NCBI GenBank assembly: GCA_034387635.1
Contig: JAOANU010000002.1
Span: forward strand, 1,848,720-1,912,719
Source: Rhodosporidiobolus odoratus
Lineage: Eukaryota; Basidiomycota; Microbotryomycetes; Sporidiobolales; Sporidiobolaceae
Length of the DNA stretch: 64,000 nucleotides
Reading direction: 5' to 3'
Under the pieces are notes generated by a model, which saw only the letters and a list, made by a program, of their open reading frames with translations, had not been told where the DNA came from and made no database searches. A program made the translations under genes and the position numbers. This document shows, piece by piece, positions 22,601-32,160 of this stretch (the first letter of the stretch is position 1; each line of letters opens with the position of its first letter).

Positions 22601-23049
22601 ACTACAGGAGACATGAAAGAGGCAGAACGCTAACAGAGGGCAACACTACTGGTGAGGGAGACCAGAGGGAGGATGCAACAGTTGAGAGGTGGGAAGAAGG
22701 AAAAAGAAGACCCTCTTTGTAACTAGCTTACCACCTTGCTTCACCCCCGCTGCAATCCTCTGCCATTCACTGCAGAATCAACAAGCCACTCTCCTCTCCT
22801 GCCCACAACCAGGAACTTTTAGACTGCTGTGCACCCTTGTCTGTTCCAAAGCCCTTGATACAGCAACATCACCTGGTGCTTTCCGCGGCTCTGCGATCCA
22901 GCTACAGATGATGACAGCGGTACATCCTGACCTGACCCAGGAAAAGTGTGGTGGGTGCAAGAGTACAATCAGCATATGAGGGTGGTGCAATGCTGCAGAG
23001 GGGCCAAGCAGGGGTTCTGCTGAGTTACCCCCCCCCTCCACTTCTGCAA
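22601..23049. other. Unassigned spacer sequence
   Basis: No supported gene or repeat end. Confidence 0.3.
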
Positions 23050-23176
23050 GTTCATTGCTCAGCTTCCTTCTTTGGCCATGTATGGGCCTGCTCCCACTTT
23101 ATCCACTCTCCCTTGCGGGTTATATGGGCCAATGGCTTGACACAGACATCAATCTTGAGATCAACCAAATATAACG
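23050..23176 (+). mobile_element. LINE 3'-tail fragment (CAAA-type) at the right inner boundary
   Basis: Ends GCTTGACACAGACATCAATC, TTGAGATCAACCAAATATAA against the right arm. It faces the minus-strand tail at the left inner boundary (10464-10545), and weak similarity between the two continues past the arm ends. Confidence 0.6.
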
Positions 23177-23682
23177 AACCGGATTTGCTGAAAGTCCCAA
23201 AATGGGATCTACATGTTGTGTTTGCCAGAACGGGGTGCCGCACCCCCAGGCCACCCCCCCAGCAGACTGCTGTGTGCCCATGTACTTGAATGCCCAAGCT
23301 GGCCGGAAACCAGGACTCGGGAGTGCAAAGATCTATGGACATTACATACATCACCTTTTGCAGCCATGAGCAATGCTGGCCTGGATGTGGACTACACTGT
23401 ACCAGCTGGAGTAAACTAACCTCGCATGTGAAACTCATTGCGTCTGGACATTTGAGTACAATTACTTGCCATGCTTGTTGATATCTGATTTCCAGCAAGT
23501 TGGGAGCAGGTCTGCTGCTGTGACACGCAGTGATGACTCACTCCACCCAGTGCATCTTATCCCGGTAGACGAAAGTGTTGCACAAAGAGAGAGGCCACAA
23601 CAAGGGGAGTAGAATGACAGGAGAGTGGGCACGTTTGCAGACAGGTGGAACCGCCGATCGAGGCCGGGCTCGCCAAAAGTAA

Positions 23683-23769
23683 TGGAGAACCAGGGAGTCG
23701 AACCCTGCGCCTCTCGCACACTTGCTGAGAAGGTGCTAAGCGAGCGCTCTACCGATGAGCTAGATCCCC
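23683..23769 (-). tRNA. tRNA-Ala(AGC), right-arm copy
   Basis: Same sequence as 9870-9956 in reverse: anticodon AGC, intron of about 15 nt after position 37, G3-U70 wobble present. Confidence 0.92.
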
Positions 23770-24138
23770 TTATGTAATGAGAGAGACCAGCAAACAATCA
23801 ATACTGACTGCTTATTACAAGCAAGCAGAATGAGCGATGAATGGGCCATCTCCAACTCATTATACCCATTCCCACGGACTTGCAGCAGCCTGTCTGGCTA
23901 GGAGTATATGTAGGCCTCACCATTTGCCGGACTGCAGTATTCACAGTGCCACCCTCAGGTGGCTGTCTACACACACCGGGGGCGCGCTAGGCCCTGCTTA
24001 CATATAGGCTGACCCCGCTCCTGTGCTAGCTGATACGTTTCCTGAAAAGTCAGTGGTGCTGCCATGAGTGTGAGTGAGGTCCATGTCCAGAGAGCTCAAT
24101 GCTCTGAGCATCACACCGACATGTCAGCCTGGCCCCTC

Positions 24139-24253
24139 AATTGCAGACTGAGGGCTGTCAAAGGGGTAAGCTCACAAAGAAGGCAGCAGTGAAAAGGAGG
24201 ATTGCTGAAACAATCACAGTGTCAAGGAATGACCATGCTTCACCGCTCTGCAT
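24139..24253 (-). pseudogene. ERV14 (cornichon) exon 1 fragment, right arm
   Basis: Mirror of 9386-9500. The 78-nt exon copy is 24253-24176, followed by a GTGAGC donor. It differs from functional ERV14 at several codons (GEAWSFLDTV instead of GEAFLFLSAV). No later exon follows. Confidence 0.85.
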
Positions 24254-25354
24254 GTCCCAATCGAGTCCAGGAGCACACAAGATAGTGCAGTGCATCAGAG
24301 CACCTGTTATAGAGGCACAAAAAGGTGAATGTGAGGTCAAATGGGCGGTGGAAAGTGTGGAGGAAAAGCAAAGTGCAGTTTGAATCTGGCACACCAAGTG
24401 AGGATTGCAAAATACTTGTAGGTTTCCTCTGGCCCAAAGCAGGTGACTGGTCGGACAAGGGGACTATACATAGTGATTGGCATTAGCAGACATAGACCGA
24501 CAACTTAAGAAATGCAATACATCATTCTTGTTCTTACCTAGGTAGCAGAGTGCTCATCTCTGTACCAGACACAGCCAAAAGTAGAAGCCGCACGCCATGC
24601 AGGCCTCAAGCACGAGTGATTCAGTCCAGTAAGACAGTGCTGTAAGGCTATGAGCCCTCCTCAGACAGGAGTGGTAGTGAGGTACAGATGGCTGCAGACA
24701 TGACGTACATTGAAGGGGGACTGAGGGGTGCAGGCACTTTCTTCTTCTCTCCTCATGCACTGATATGTTGCAGGAGGCATTCTTGCTCTTGCATTGCAGC
24801 CTCATACTTTTGCTGTGACAGAATGACCCTGCAATCCTATCGAGGATGTCCTTAGCTGTTGCAAAATCTGGCACAAAGATCTCTCTTGCAAGTGGATAGA
24901 TATACACACCACCACAGAGACTGGCAAAGGTCACTGACAGAACTTGACTGACTGTTTCCACGCCATTCTTCACCACTCAGCACTGTGTGTCTAGGGCCCC
25001 TTGTATGGCTAAGCCTCCTGGAAGGTGTCCAGGACAGTACAGCCTGCACTTCCGTGTACGTGAGATACCTGAGCAACCTATTTGCCGCCTGCTTGCTGAT
25101 GGAGTGTTCCGAACGCCACCTTGGCTCAAGAGACTGAAAACGATAGAGGGGTAGGCTGCAAAGGAGGTGGTATCTTGCACCATATGGTGAACATGGTAGA
25201 AGTGGTGTGCCTTGATTGTGAGCCAGAGATTGAACAGTTACAGTCTGTTCAGGCCAATAACGCCCCAACAGGGCTGGCAAGACCAGTACTCTTCGTTGGG
25301 GATTAAAAGTTTTTGTATGATATATATTAAATTTATTACGCCCCAGTCAATAAA

Positions 25355-25436
25355 GCCGCTTTAGCTCAGTTGGGAGAGCGACAGACTGAAGCGTGTTGCA
25401 TTCTGCAGGTCGCCCGTTCGATCCGGGCAAGCGGCA
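25355..25436 (+). tRNA. tRNA-Phe(GAA), right-arm copy
   Basis: Same 82-nt gene as 8204-8285, with the 8-nt intron and the A-C mismatch at 27-43, followed by nine T residues (25437-25445), a Pol III terminator. Confidence 0.92.
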
Positions 25437-27944
25437 TTTTTTTTTGGCAACTTCCTTGCCTACATTTCAAGACCTGCTCAATCTGGTTCCAGATAATTCC
25501 GCAGTGCGATTGCTCGTCGTGTTGTCGTGCTGGTCTACACAATCCTTACGCTTGGGTGGCGGCACACCAGCATTACGTGACACTCTTGCATCCATCCATC
25601 CATTGTACGCTGCTGTGACTCTGCCCTTGTCTCCATCTTGGCTCCCCACACCCACCTGCAGCCTAAAGAGCTGTGCAACACAGTCCTTACCATTCTCTTC
25701 ATGTGTATGTGCAGAGCTTGCCGTTTTAGAGGCGGCATTGGGAAGATGGGGATGGGCAGCGTGAGAGACTTTGAAATTGTTCATATTGAGCTGAACCAAA
25801 TTGTGCAAATGAACGTGTCTGGCCCCAAAGCCTTGTTGTTCTGTAAAAGCTTTCAGATGACCTTACTTGACCAATTCGAGCCTAATCTACTGTTGTCCCA
25901 AGCAGTAGAAATCCTTATACAGTATATGGTGCCTTAGCGTGCAATGTGAGGTAACTAGGGCTTCTTATAAGGTAAGATAGGGAGAGAGAGAGAGAGAGAT
26001 CATTTCAAGTCGCTTCGAGCAACAAAGCCCATGTGGACCATCCAAATGAGAGGAAGGGGGGGAGGTATAGTATTATTCCAGATCAGAACTAAAGTGGAAG
26101 TATAGTGGAAGAAGTGGAACGGAAGAAAAAAAGGCAAGACACAAACTTCAACGCTCCGCCCCACGTCTCCTCTTCACCTCAAAACTCATGTCCGGCCCAT
26201 TGGTTGCCCTGGCCCCCTGGTTACCAGCCCTGTAGAGGCTGCTGACCGCCTTTTTGCCAGCCGGCAGCGGTGGCCGGCAATTCAGGTTTTCCCGGTAACC
26301 GGGGGCTCATGGGACAAAAGATGGGGTTTGAAGGCCGCCAAGGTATACCCAGCAATCTTACACTATGACTTAGAGTTGTGTATCACTGTCTCTAGTCTAA
26401 GGAGCTTCTTACCAGGGCCCAGAAGGCCTCAAGTCAGCACAAAGGAACCTTTCTGCAAAATGGCTTGCCTGTTTCTAGCAAGGAAGTGGTGCAGTAGTTA
26501 AAACCTTCTAGCCTAGCTACCGGCATAGACAGCATTGATGCCAAAAGGCCTGTCTTCAAGCCTGTGCAGACAGCTCATCAGCACTAAGCTGTTGGGCAGA
26601 AAAGAAAAGTCCACCTTCTCAACTGAGACGAGGTGTGAATGTTCCGCTGCTAAACACTTTCTCAGTTGTCAGGATGTATGGTTGCTCAGCTAGACTGGAA
26701 TATCTAACCCAGTTGAACCCTTCTGGACCACCAGAAACAGCAAGAGACAGAAGTAGCCACCCGGTAACCTGCCAAGTCACCGGCACTTTGCTCAAAAGTG
26801 CCTACCTGCACCGGGGAAAAAACCGGGCCCGGTCGTTGGGTGGCTGTGCCCCGGTTATCGTGGCTGGTGAGCCAGTTGCCCCCTTTTTACCGGCCCCTTA
26901 CTCTAGATGTGGTTCCCAACATTTGGTTTCTTTATGTTGAGTTGACCTTTATGTATGTTTTCCTTGTGGTGAGACTACTGTAAACAGCTCCAGCTCAACC
27001 TGAGTTGCAACTCAACCCTTCACAACTCTTGTAGCCCTTTCCACCTTGTCCTGTGGCAATCCCTGAAGTTTGTGGAAACTCTTGTTGCTGCCAAGGTCCT
27101 GATCAGATGAGGTGATGAGGCGAGGCAAAGCGAAACAACTTGATTACACTTAACTCTTTATGGATTGGTTTCCACGCCCTGCACACAGTCTGGGACGTCA
27201 GATGCTGATAGCGTATGCTCAAAAGAGAGGTGAGATGCCGCATGGCACACCTGCAGAGATTGGCAAGTACAGGTACAAGGGAGGCTTTTTCAAGCTTCAA
27301 GGTGTTCTTTTCTCATTCCTTCTGAGTGCAAAGGCACTGTGCCAACACTCGGCCAACACTGTTCTATGGTTACAGGTCATACAAGTAGTCCTCTATGGTC
27401 AATTTTATGTGCGAAAGAGCCAAAGAACTACCCCACCACCTGGACGACGGATGCCCAACATTGACAGGGCAAGGATCCGAGTCCGGCTTCAATGATTGTA
27501 TTGCTGACTCTTATGAGCTAGAGCCTTCTTTCTCCTACTTTTCCGATCCGGTACTGAGTATGGCGGTGTCTTGGTGCACAGGCAAGAATTGCCGTTAGCT
27601 TGCAAGTTTGGATTAAGTTGCTCAGTGTAGGTCAGATCTGGGCGAGACAGAAAGGGGGACAACATACTGACAGCCTTGAGCGCTTCTTCCTCGATTGCAT
27701 AGTACTCATAGCCGCTGGCAACCAAAACTTTCTGCATCCTTTTGTTGCCGACGCTTGTCTCCTCAACCTGCAAAGTGATGATGTGCTGGAAGGAAGACCA
27801 CAGGGTGGTTTTGACTGGAGCAAGCTTGAATGGTCTTGCTAGTGAGATCAATCACTCTAGCGTGCAAGCCTTTTCGTGGACTACACACCTGAGCATGGGC
27901 AGTGCCTCCCGAAATTGCCCCAAAAGAGAAAGAAAAACACATCG

Positions 27945-28039
27945 CGACTAGAGCAGGATTTGAACCTACGCAGGCATAGCCTATGAGATAGCGATTGACT
28001 TATTCGAGTCTCACTCCTTAACCGCTCGGACATCTAGCC
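27945..28039 (-). tRNA. tRNA-Ser(CGA) with 13-nt intron
   Basis: On the minus strand: acceptor GGCTAGA/TCTAGTC, D-arm with CCGAGCGGTTAAGG, anticodon stem TGAGA/TCTCA around loop CTCGAA, so anticodon CGA (Ser, codon UCG). A 13-nt intron (TAAGTCAATCGCT) follows position 37. The long variable arm is TAGGCTATGCC, the T-arm is GTAGG-TTCAAAT-CCTGC, and discriminator G is as expected for serine tRNAs. It sits between the inverted duplication and PNC1. Confidence 0.93.
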
Positions 28040-28147
28040 ATTTGTGAGACATTTGTAAAAAGTTCTATATCAAGTTCATCGCGTGTAGTTGTCGAGCGGG
28101 CCCTCCCCGACTCATCATGGACTTGCCTTTTCACCATCATATCTCAT

Positions 28148-29039
28148 ATGCCTGCTGCCCTCCTTCTAGTCGACATCCAGAATGACTTCTTGCCGCCTTC
28201 TGGTGCTCTGGCCGTGCCCCAAGGCGATTCCATTCTGACTGGAGCGGTGCATCGCCTGCTCGATGAGGGGAAGTGGGATTTGGTGGTCGCCTCGCAGGTA
28301 CGCTTCGCTGAGAGCACATCGTGCCTGGGCAGAGCTTATACCCCGCCGCAGGATCATCACCCGCAAGGTCACATCTCGTTTGCCTCTCGCCATGGTCAAC
28401 CGGCTTTCTCTTCAATCGAGGTGTCGCTTCCTCCGACGCGTGGGAGCGCGTCAATCAAGCAAGAGCTGTGGCCGGATCACTGCGTCCAGGGCACCGAAGG
28501 CTGCCAGCTGGAACATGGTGTCCTGAAGCGACTGGATCGGCTACGGGAAAGTGGGGGAAGAGTTGAGATTGTCAGGAAGGTGGGCTGAAGCCAGTTCATC
28601 CCATCTGGGCTCAATGACTAACGAGCCTAGTCATCGTAGGGCGAAGATGTCGACCTGAATGCCTACTCTGCATTTTCAAATCCCCTTTCCGTCCCGAGTG
28701 AAGAGCTCTCTCCGCTTGCCCGCATGCTGCTAGGTACGTTCTGCCTCGTTGACCATCACCCCGGCGCCGCTGGTACTGACCACAATTGCAGGGTCATCAA
28801 TCGACACGCTGTGGGTCGTTGGGCTTGCCACGGACTTCTGCGTGCGCGCTACAGTCCTTTCGGCACTCGAGACAGCAGCCAAAGCATGCCCTCCATGGAG
28901 GGTGTTTGTCGTGCGCGAAGGTGTGAGAGGGGTAGCGTCGGACCGGGAGGAGGAAGTTTTGCGAGAGCTGAGCGCCAAAGGGGCGCAAGTCGTAAGCATA
29001 GATGGTGCCGAGCTGGAACCCTTCCTGGGCAATCCTTGA
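28148..29039 (+). CDS. PNC1: Nicotinamidase (PNC1-like)
   Basis: Hydrolyses nicotinamide to nicotinate and ammonia in NAD salvage; it also lowers nicotinamide, an inhibitor of sirtuins. Exons: 28148-28297, 28352-28579, 28640-28733, 28792-29039, encoding 239 residues, about the family's usual length. The isochorismatase-fold signatures are all visible: LLVDIQNDF at residues 6-14 with the catalytic Asp, the metal-binding DHHPQGHISF near residue 51 at the exon 1/2 join, KQELWPDHCVQGTEG with the catalytic Lys, and GLATDFCVRAT in exon 4 with the nucleophilic Cys. All four introns-exon joins keep frame with GT-AG borders. It lies between tRNA-Ser and the convergent ERV14. No regulatory site recognised. 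Confidence 0.95.
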
Positions 29040-29505
29040 CCGCTGCAATGCCTTTGAGCGACCGTGAGACAGCGCGCGCCGCCGTCGGAGGAACATGTCG
29101 AGAACGCTTTAGTTGACGACGTAAGCAGAGGAGACAACAGCTGCCGACAGGTGTTCGCAAGCCGTTCAGAGGGCGTCACTACCCTCCTTAGATCCTTCCC
29201 TGTCGGTCGAGTCGGAATGGGCGGGTCGAGGGGGGGAATGGAAGAGAGACTCGACAGGATTGGCGGTTCCCTTTCTGGGGCCTCGCCAGTATCGAAAGGC
29301 TGACGCACGTGAGAGCGATTCGCAAGAGACGGAGCAAAACGCGCGAGGTGGAGCGCGCTTCCCCGTGCAAAGTGTAGTGGCCGGGTTGGGAAAGTTATTA
29401 AAGTCTGCGTTTGCAAAGGGATCGTTCGTTGAATCGTTCCGTCCTACCCGGGCCGCCTTTACCGCAATGCCGCCGCTTCTGCGCTGACTGAGCCGCCACT
29501 GTTCC
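29040..29505. other. Intergenic region between convergent PNC1 and ERV14
   Basis: About 470 bp holding the two 3' ends. No further gene seen. Confidence 0.5.
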
Positions 29506-30396
29506 TTAGTCCTCTGCCACGAGCGCGAGCTGCAAGTTGGGCAAGAGCGTCGAGCGTCAGGCTCCTGCGAAACACGCAGCATACAAATAAGACAGGAACG
29601 CACGATCATGCGGTAAAGGGCGTAGAAGAAGAAGACAAGGCTGGAAGCAGGGCGAGAAGGTCAGTTCAAGCGCGTAGCACGATGGAACATGGACCTACTA
29701 GAAACCTAGCTTGAAGAATGACTCTGCAAAAGCCAAAAGTGAGCCTTTCTCGTCATCGAGTTATCCGCATTGGGAGCGTACCTTTCTTGTGTTGCCCCAA
29801 TGTCCGGAAGATCTCCGTGGCATCGAACATGTGATTGCGATTGATCACTCTGCCGTAAAGGATAGGTACGAAAGTATCAGCGTCGTATACAACGATGCGA
29901 GCGAGATGTACAAACAGGGGCAGACGCACTTGTTGACATTGTAGGCAAGTAGCGGTGCATTGAGAAGGAAGGCGACTACTTGGAACGAGAGCAGGAAGCA
30001 AGCCGTCATGAAAGCGTGGGCAATCATTTCGGGCAGGACGAACTGCGGTGAGACCGGAAGGTTAGACTCGCCTTGTCAGGAACTTCTGGTAAGGAACAGC
30101 CTCACCTGATTGAGCTTGTTGCACAAGTCAATCGGGTTGAGACTGTGGCGCAACAGGGTCAGAACTTCGTTGGTCTGAGAAGAAAGTCAGGGAAGAAAAG
30201 TCAGAAAACGACACACTAGTCGCATTCAAGGTCGGAGAACATGATGATCTGAGGAAAACGAGGAGACTGTCAGTGTGGCCCATCCGCAGACTGAGAGCTG
30301 TCAAAGGGCTGAGCTCACAAAGAAGACGGCAGTGAAAAGGAGGATTGCTGAAACAATCACAGCGCTAAGGAATAGAAATGCTTCACCGCTCTGCAT
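29506..30396 (-). CDS. ERV14: Cornichon / ERV14 cargo receptor
   Basis: COPII cargo receptor that recruits membrane proteins into ER-to-Golgi vesicles. Eight exons on the minus strand: 30396-30319, 30248-30217, 30142-30106, 30042-29930, 29849-29782, 29723-29699, 29640-29604, 29529-29506; 137 residues, the normal length. Landmarks: IIMFSDLECDYLNPIDLCN at residues 27-45 spanning two joins, LNQFVLPEMIAHAFM, AFLLNAPLLAYNVNK, MFDATEIFRTLGQHKKESF (the cargo-binding cornichon motif), and the last membrane segment FYLVFFFYALYRM. Two exons are only 24-25 nt. One acceptor (30143) was chosen over an upstream CAG because only it restores the conserved DYLNPID. It is divergent to SAP18. Its first exon has been copied into both arms of the inverted duplication. 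Confidence 0.96.
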
Positions 30397-30867
30397 GTCC
30401 CGATACAGTCCAGGAGCACATGAGATAGTGCAGTGCGGTATAGCACGTGTGATTGAGGCGTGTCCAGGTCAAGTCCAGGTCAAATGCGGTGGAAAGTGCG
30501 GAAGAAAAGCAAGGGCGTGATTGAGCGTTTGCGCAGCAGGGGCGACACCGTGCGTGGAGACATAGCCGTGCCGAGCGAGTATTGTGGTCCATTAGGCGAT
30601 ACGAGCCGGGGGCGCAACGAGCGATGAACCGAATGCCGAAAGTGGACGATGATGAGGGAAGGAGATGAACGGAAAGAAAGAGGTTAGCGGACTGGGACGA
30701 GGGGTAGGAGAGACGTGACTTGCCATGTTTGCTGAATTGACTGGGTGCTGGTATGTATGCGAGTGTACTGAGAGCAGGAGACACATAAGGCGTTCCTCCT
30801 CCTCCTCCAATTTCCCCATCTCGGCTCTCGCTGACTCGTTTCTCGAGTGACTAGGTCACCATATACG
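30397..30867. promoter_or_regulatory. Divergent promoter region ERV14 / SAP18
   Basis: About 470 bp between two divergent start codons, so both promoters must be here. No TATA box or known site stands out. The ERV14-proximal 120 bp is the part with similarity to the inverted-repeat arms. Confidence 0.55.
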
Positions 30868-31997
30868 ATGAACAGATACGCCGCATCTGCTGCACCACCG
30901 AGACCGCCCAAGATTGATCGCGAAAAGGTTCGTCCTGCTCTCACACTCGCCTCACCATGCGACATCGCTGACCACGGTTCGAACAGACTTGCCCCTCGCT
31001 CCTACGCGTATTCGTAAAGACTGGAGTACACCATCAGGACGTTGACTTCTCCATATCGTCTCTCCCGACAAGCGACGAGCATCAGGTCTACACCTGGTCA
31101 GTTCCATGCACTTCTTCCTTTGCAACCAACCGTCCGCTGATTCTGCCTATCCGCATGTATAGGCGCGATACGACGCTGCGTGAGATCTTGGCGCTCCTTC
31201 GCGATGCCGACCCCTCCCTCCGGTCTTCCCCTTTGGCCCGTTACTCCCTCCGCCTCGTCTTCTGGGACGCCGACGCCGACCGCTTCAAGTCGGAAGAACT
31301 CGCCACCATCGCCGCCAAAGATCTGCTCTCGTCCGCCTCTGCCGGCGGCCGGGGGGTCTACTCCAATCCCCGCCTCGACCGCACGCTCGCCGATGCCAAG
31401 TTCGTCGTGGGCGACTTCCTCGACGTCGCTTGCCTAGGCACCGCTCCAGCCGTCCCACAAGCGGCATCTGTCCCGCCTTCTGCACCTCAGTCGGGCTACG
31501 GACCCCGCGGTGCCGCAGTGGGACCCGGCCCCCAGTTTGCTCCGCCGCCCCACTCGCGAGGTGGCCCGCCCGGTGCGCGGGGTGGACCTCCTGTTGGATT
31601 TTCGGGAGCACGGGGCGGACCTGGTGGGAGGAGGGATGACACGACGTGGGCGCCAGTGTCGCGGGGCGGACCTGGAGGCAGAGCGGCGCCTTACCCTCCT
31701 CGAGGTGGAGGGGCTGGCGGCCCAGTAGAAGGGAGAGTGGCAGACCAGGGCTGGGGAAGAAGGAGACCTTCCGCTTCAAACGACAGAGTACGTCACTCCC
31801 ATCGTATCGTGAGCCCTGGTCTCGCCCACTTACTATAGCTGCACTCTGCGTTTCCACTGCAGCCTCCGCCTCCACGCCGTCGCGACTCCCGCTCCGTCTC
31901 TCCTGATCGTCAACGCCGCCGCTCGCCCTCCTACTCGCGGTCACCTCCACCACACTTGCGGAAAGGCCGAGGGGGCGATATGGACACGCGGGAATAG
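30868..31997 (+). CDS. SAP18: SAP18 (histone deacetylase / splicing complex subunit)
   Basis: Sin3-associated polypeptide 18; ubiquitin-like fold, part of Sin3-HDAC corepressor and of ASAP/exon-junction complexes in the nucleus. Exons: 30868-30927, 30987-31096, 31163-31787, 31863-31997; 309 residues, longer than animal SAP18 (about 150-170) because of a C-terminal extension. Core signatures: KIDREKTCPSLLRVFVKTG at residues 15-33, YTWRDTTLREILALLRD in the middle, and the segment DRTLADAKFVVGDFLDVAC. After that comes a Gly/Pro/Arg-rich tail with RGG-like repeats (RGGPPGARGGPP), ending in an RS-like stretch RRRDSRSVSPDRQRRRS, both typical of RNA-associated proteins. The tail's role is inference. 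Confidence 0.95.
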
Positions 31998-32160
31998 GCT
32001 TGGTAGTCGCTACATAGCTTGAGAAACGAGATTCACGCGAGTCGCGAAGTACTTGTCACATCCGCGAGACATAGGCGTCTAACACACGACATCGTACTGC
32101 ACTACCTTACACTCGAGCTACAGCCGAAAGAAAGATACAGAAAAAGAAAATGCCAATGAA

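Larger units (their letters stand above)
23177..27752 (-). repeat. Right arm of the inverted duplication (uninterrupted)
   Basis: 4576 bp, the reverse complement of 321-2570 plus 8138-10463. It keeps the pre-insertion sequence at the transposon site near 25500-25516. It carries minus-strand tRNA-Ala, plus-strand tRNA-Phe and a minus-strand ERV14 exon 1 copy. A tRNA-Ser gene lies 193 bp beyond its outer end. Confidence 0.93.

Noticed and set aside
321..27752. One giant transposon with 4.6-kb inverted ends
   Set aside because: No target-site duplication is visible outside 321 and 27752, the arms hold tRNA genes and a gene fragment, and the centre is LINE debris rather than transposition genes.
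31285..31953. Minus-strand frame of 222 codons opposite SAP18
   Set aside because: The GC-rich SAP18 tail keeps the opposite strand open; SAP18 itself is firmly supported.
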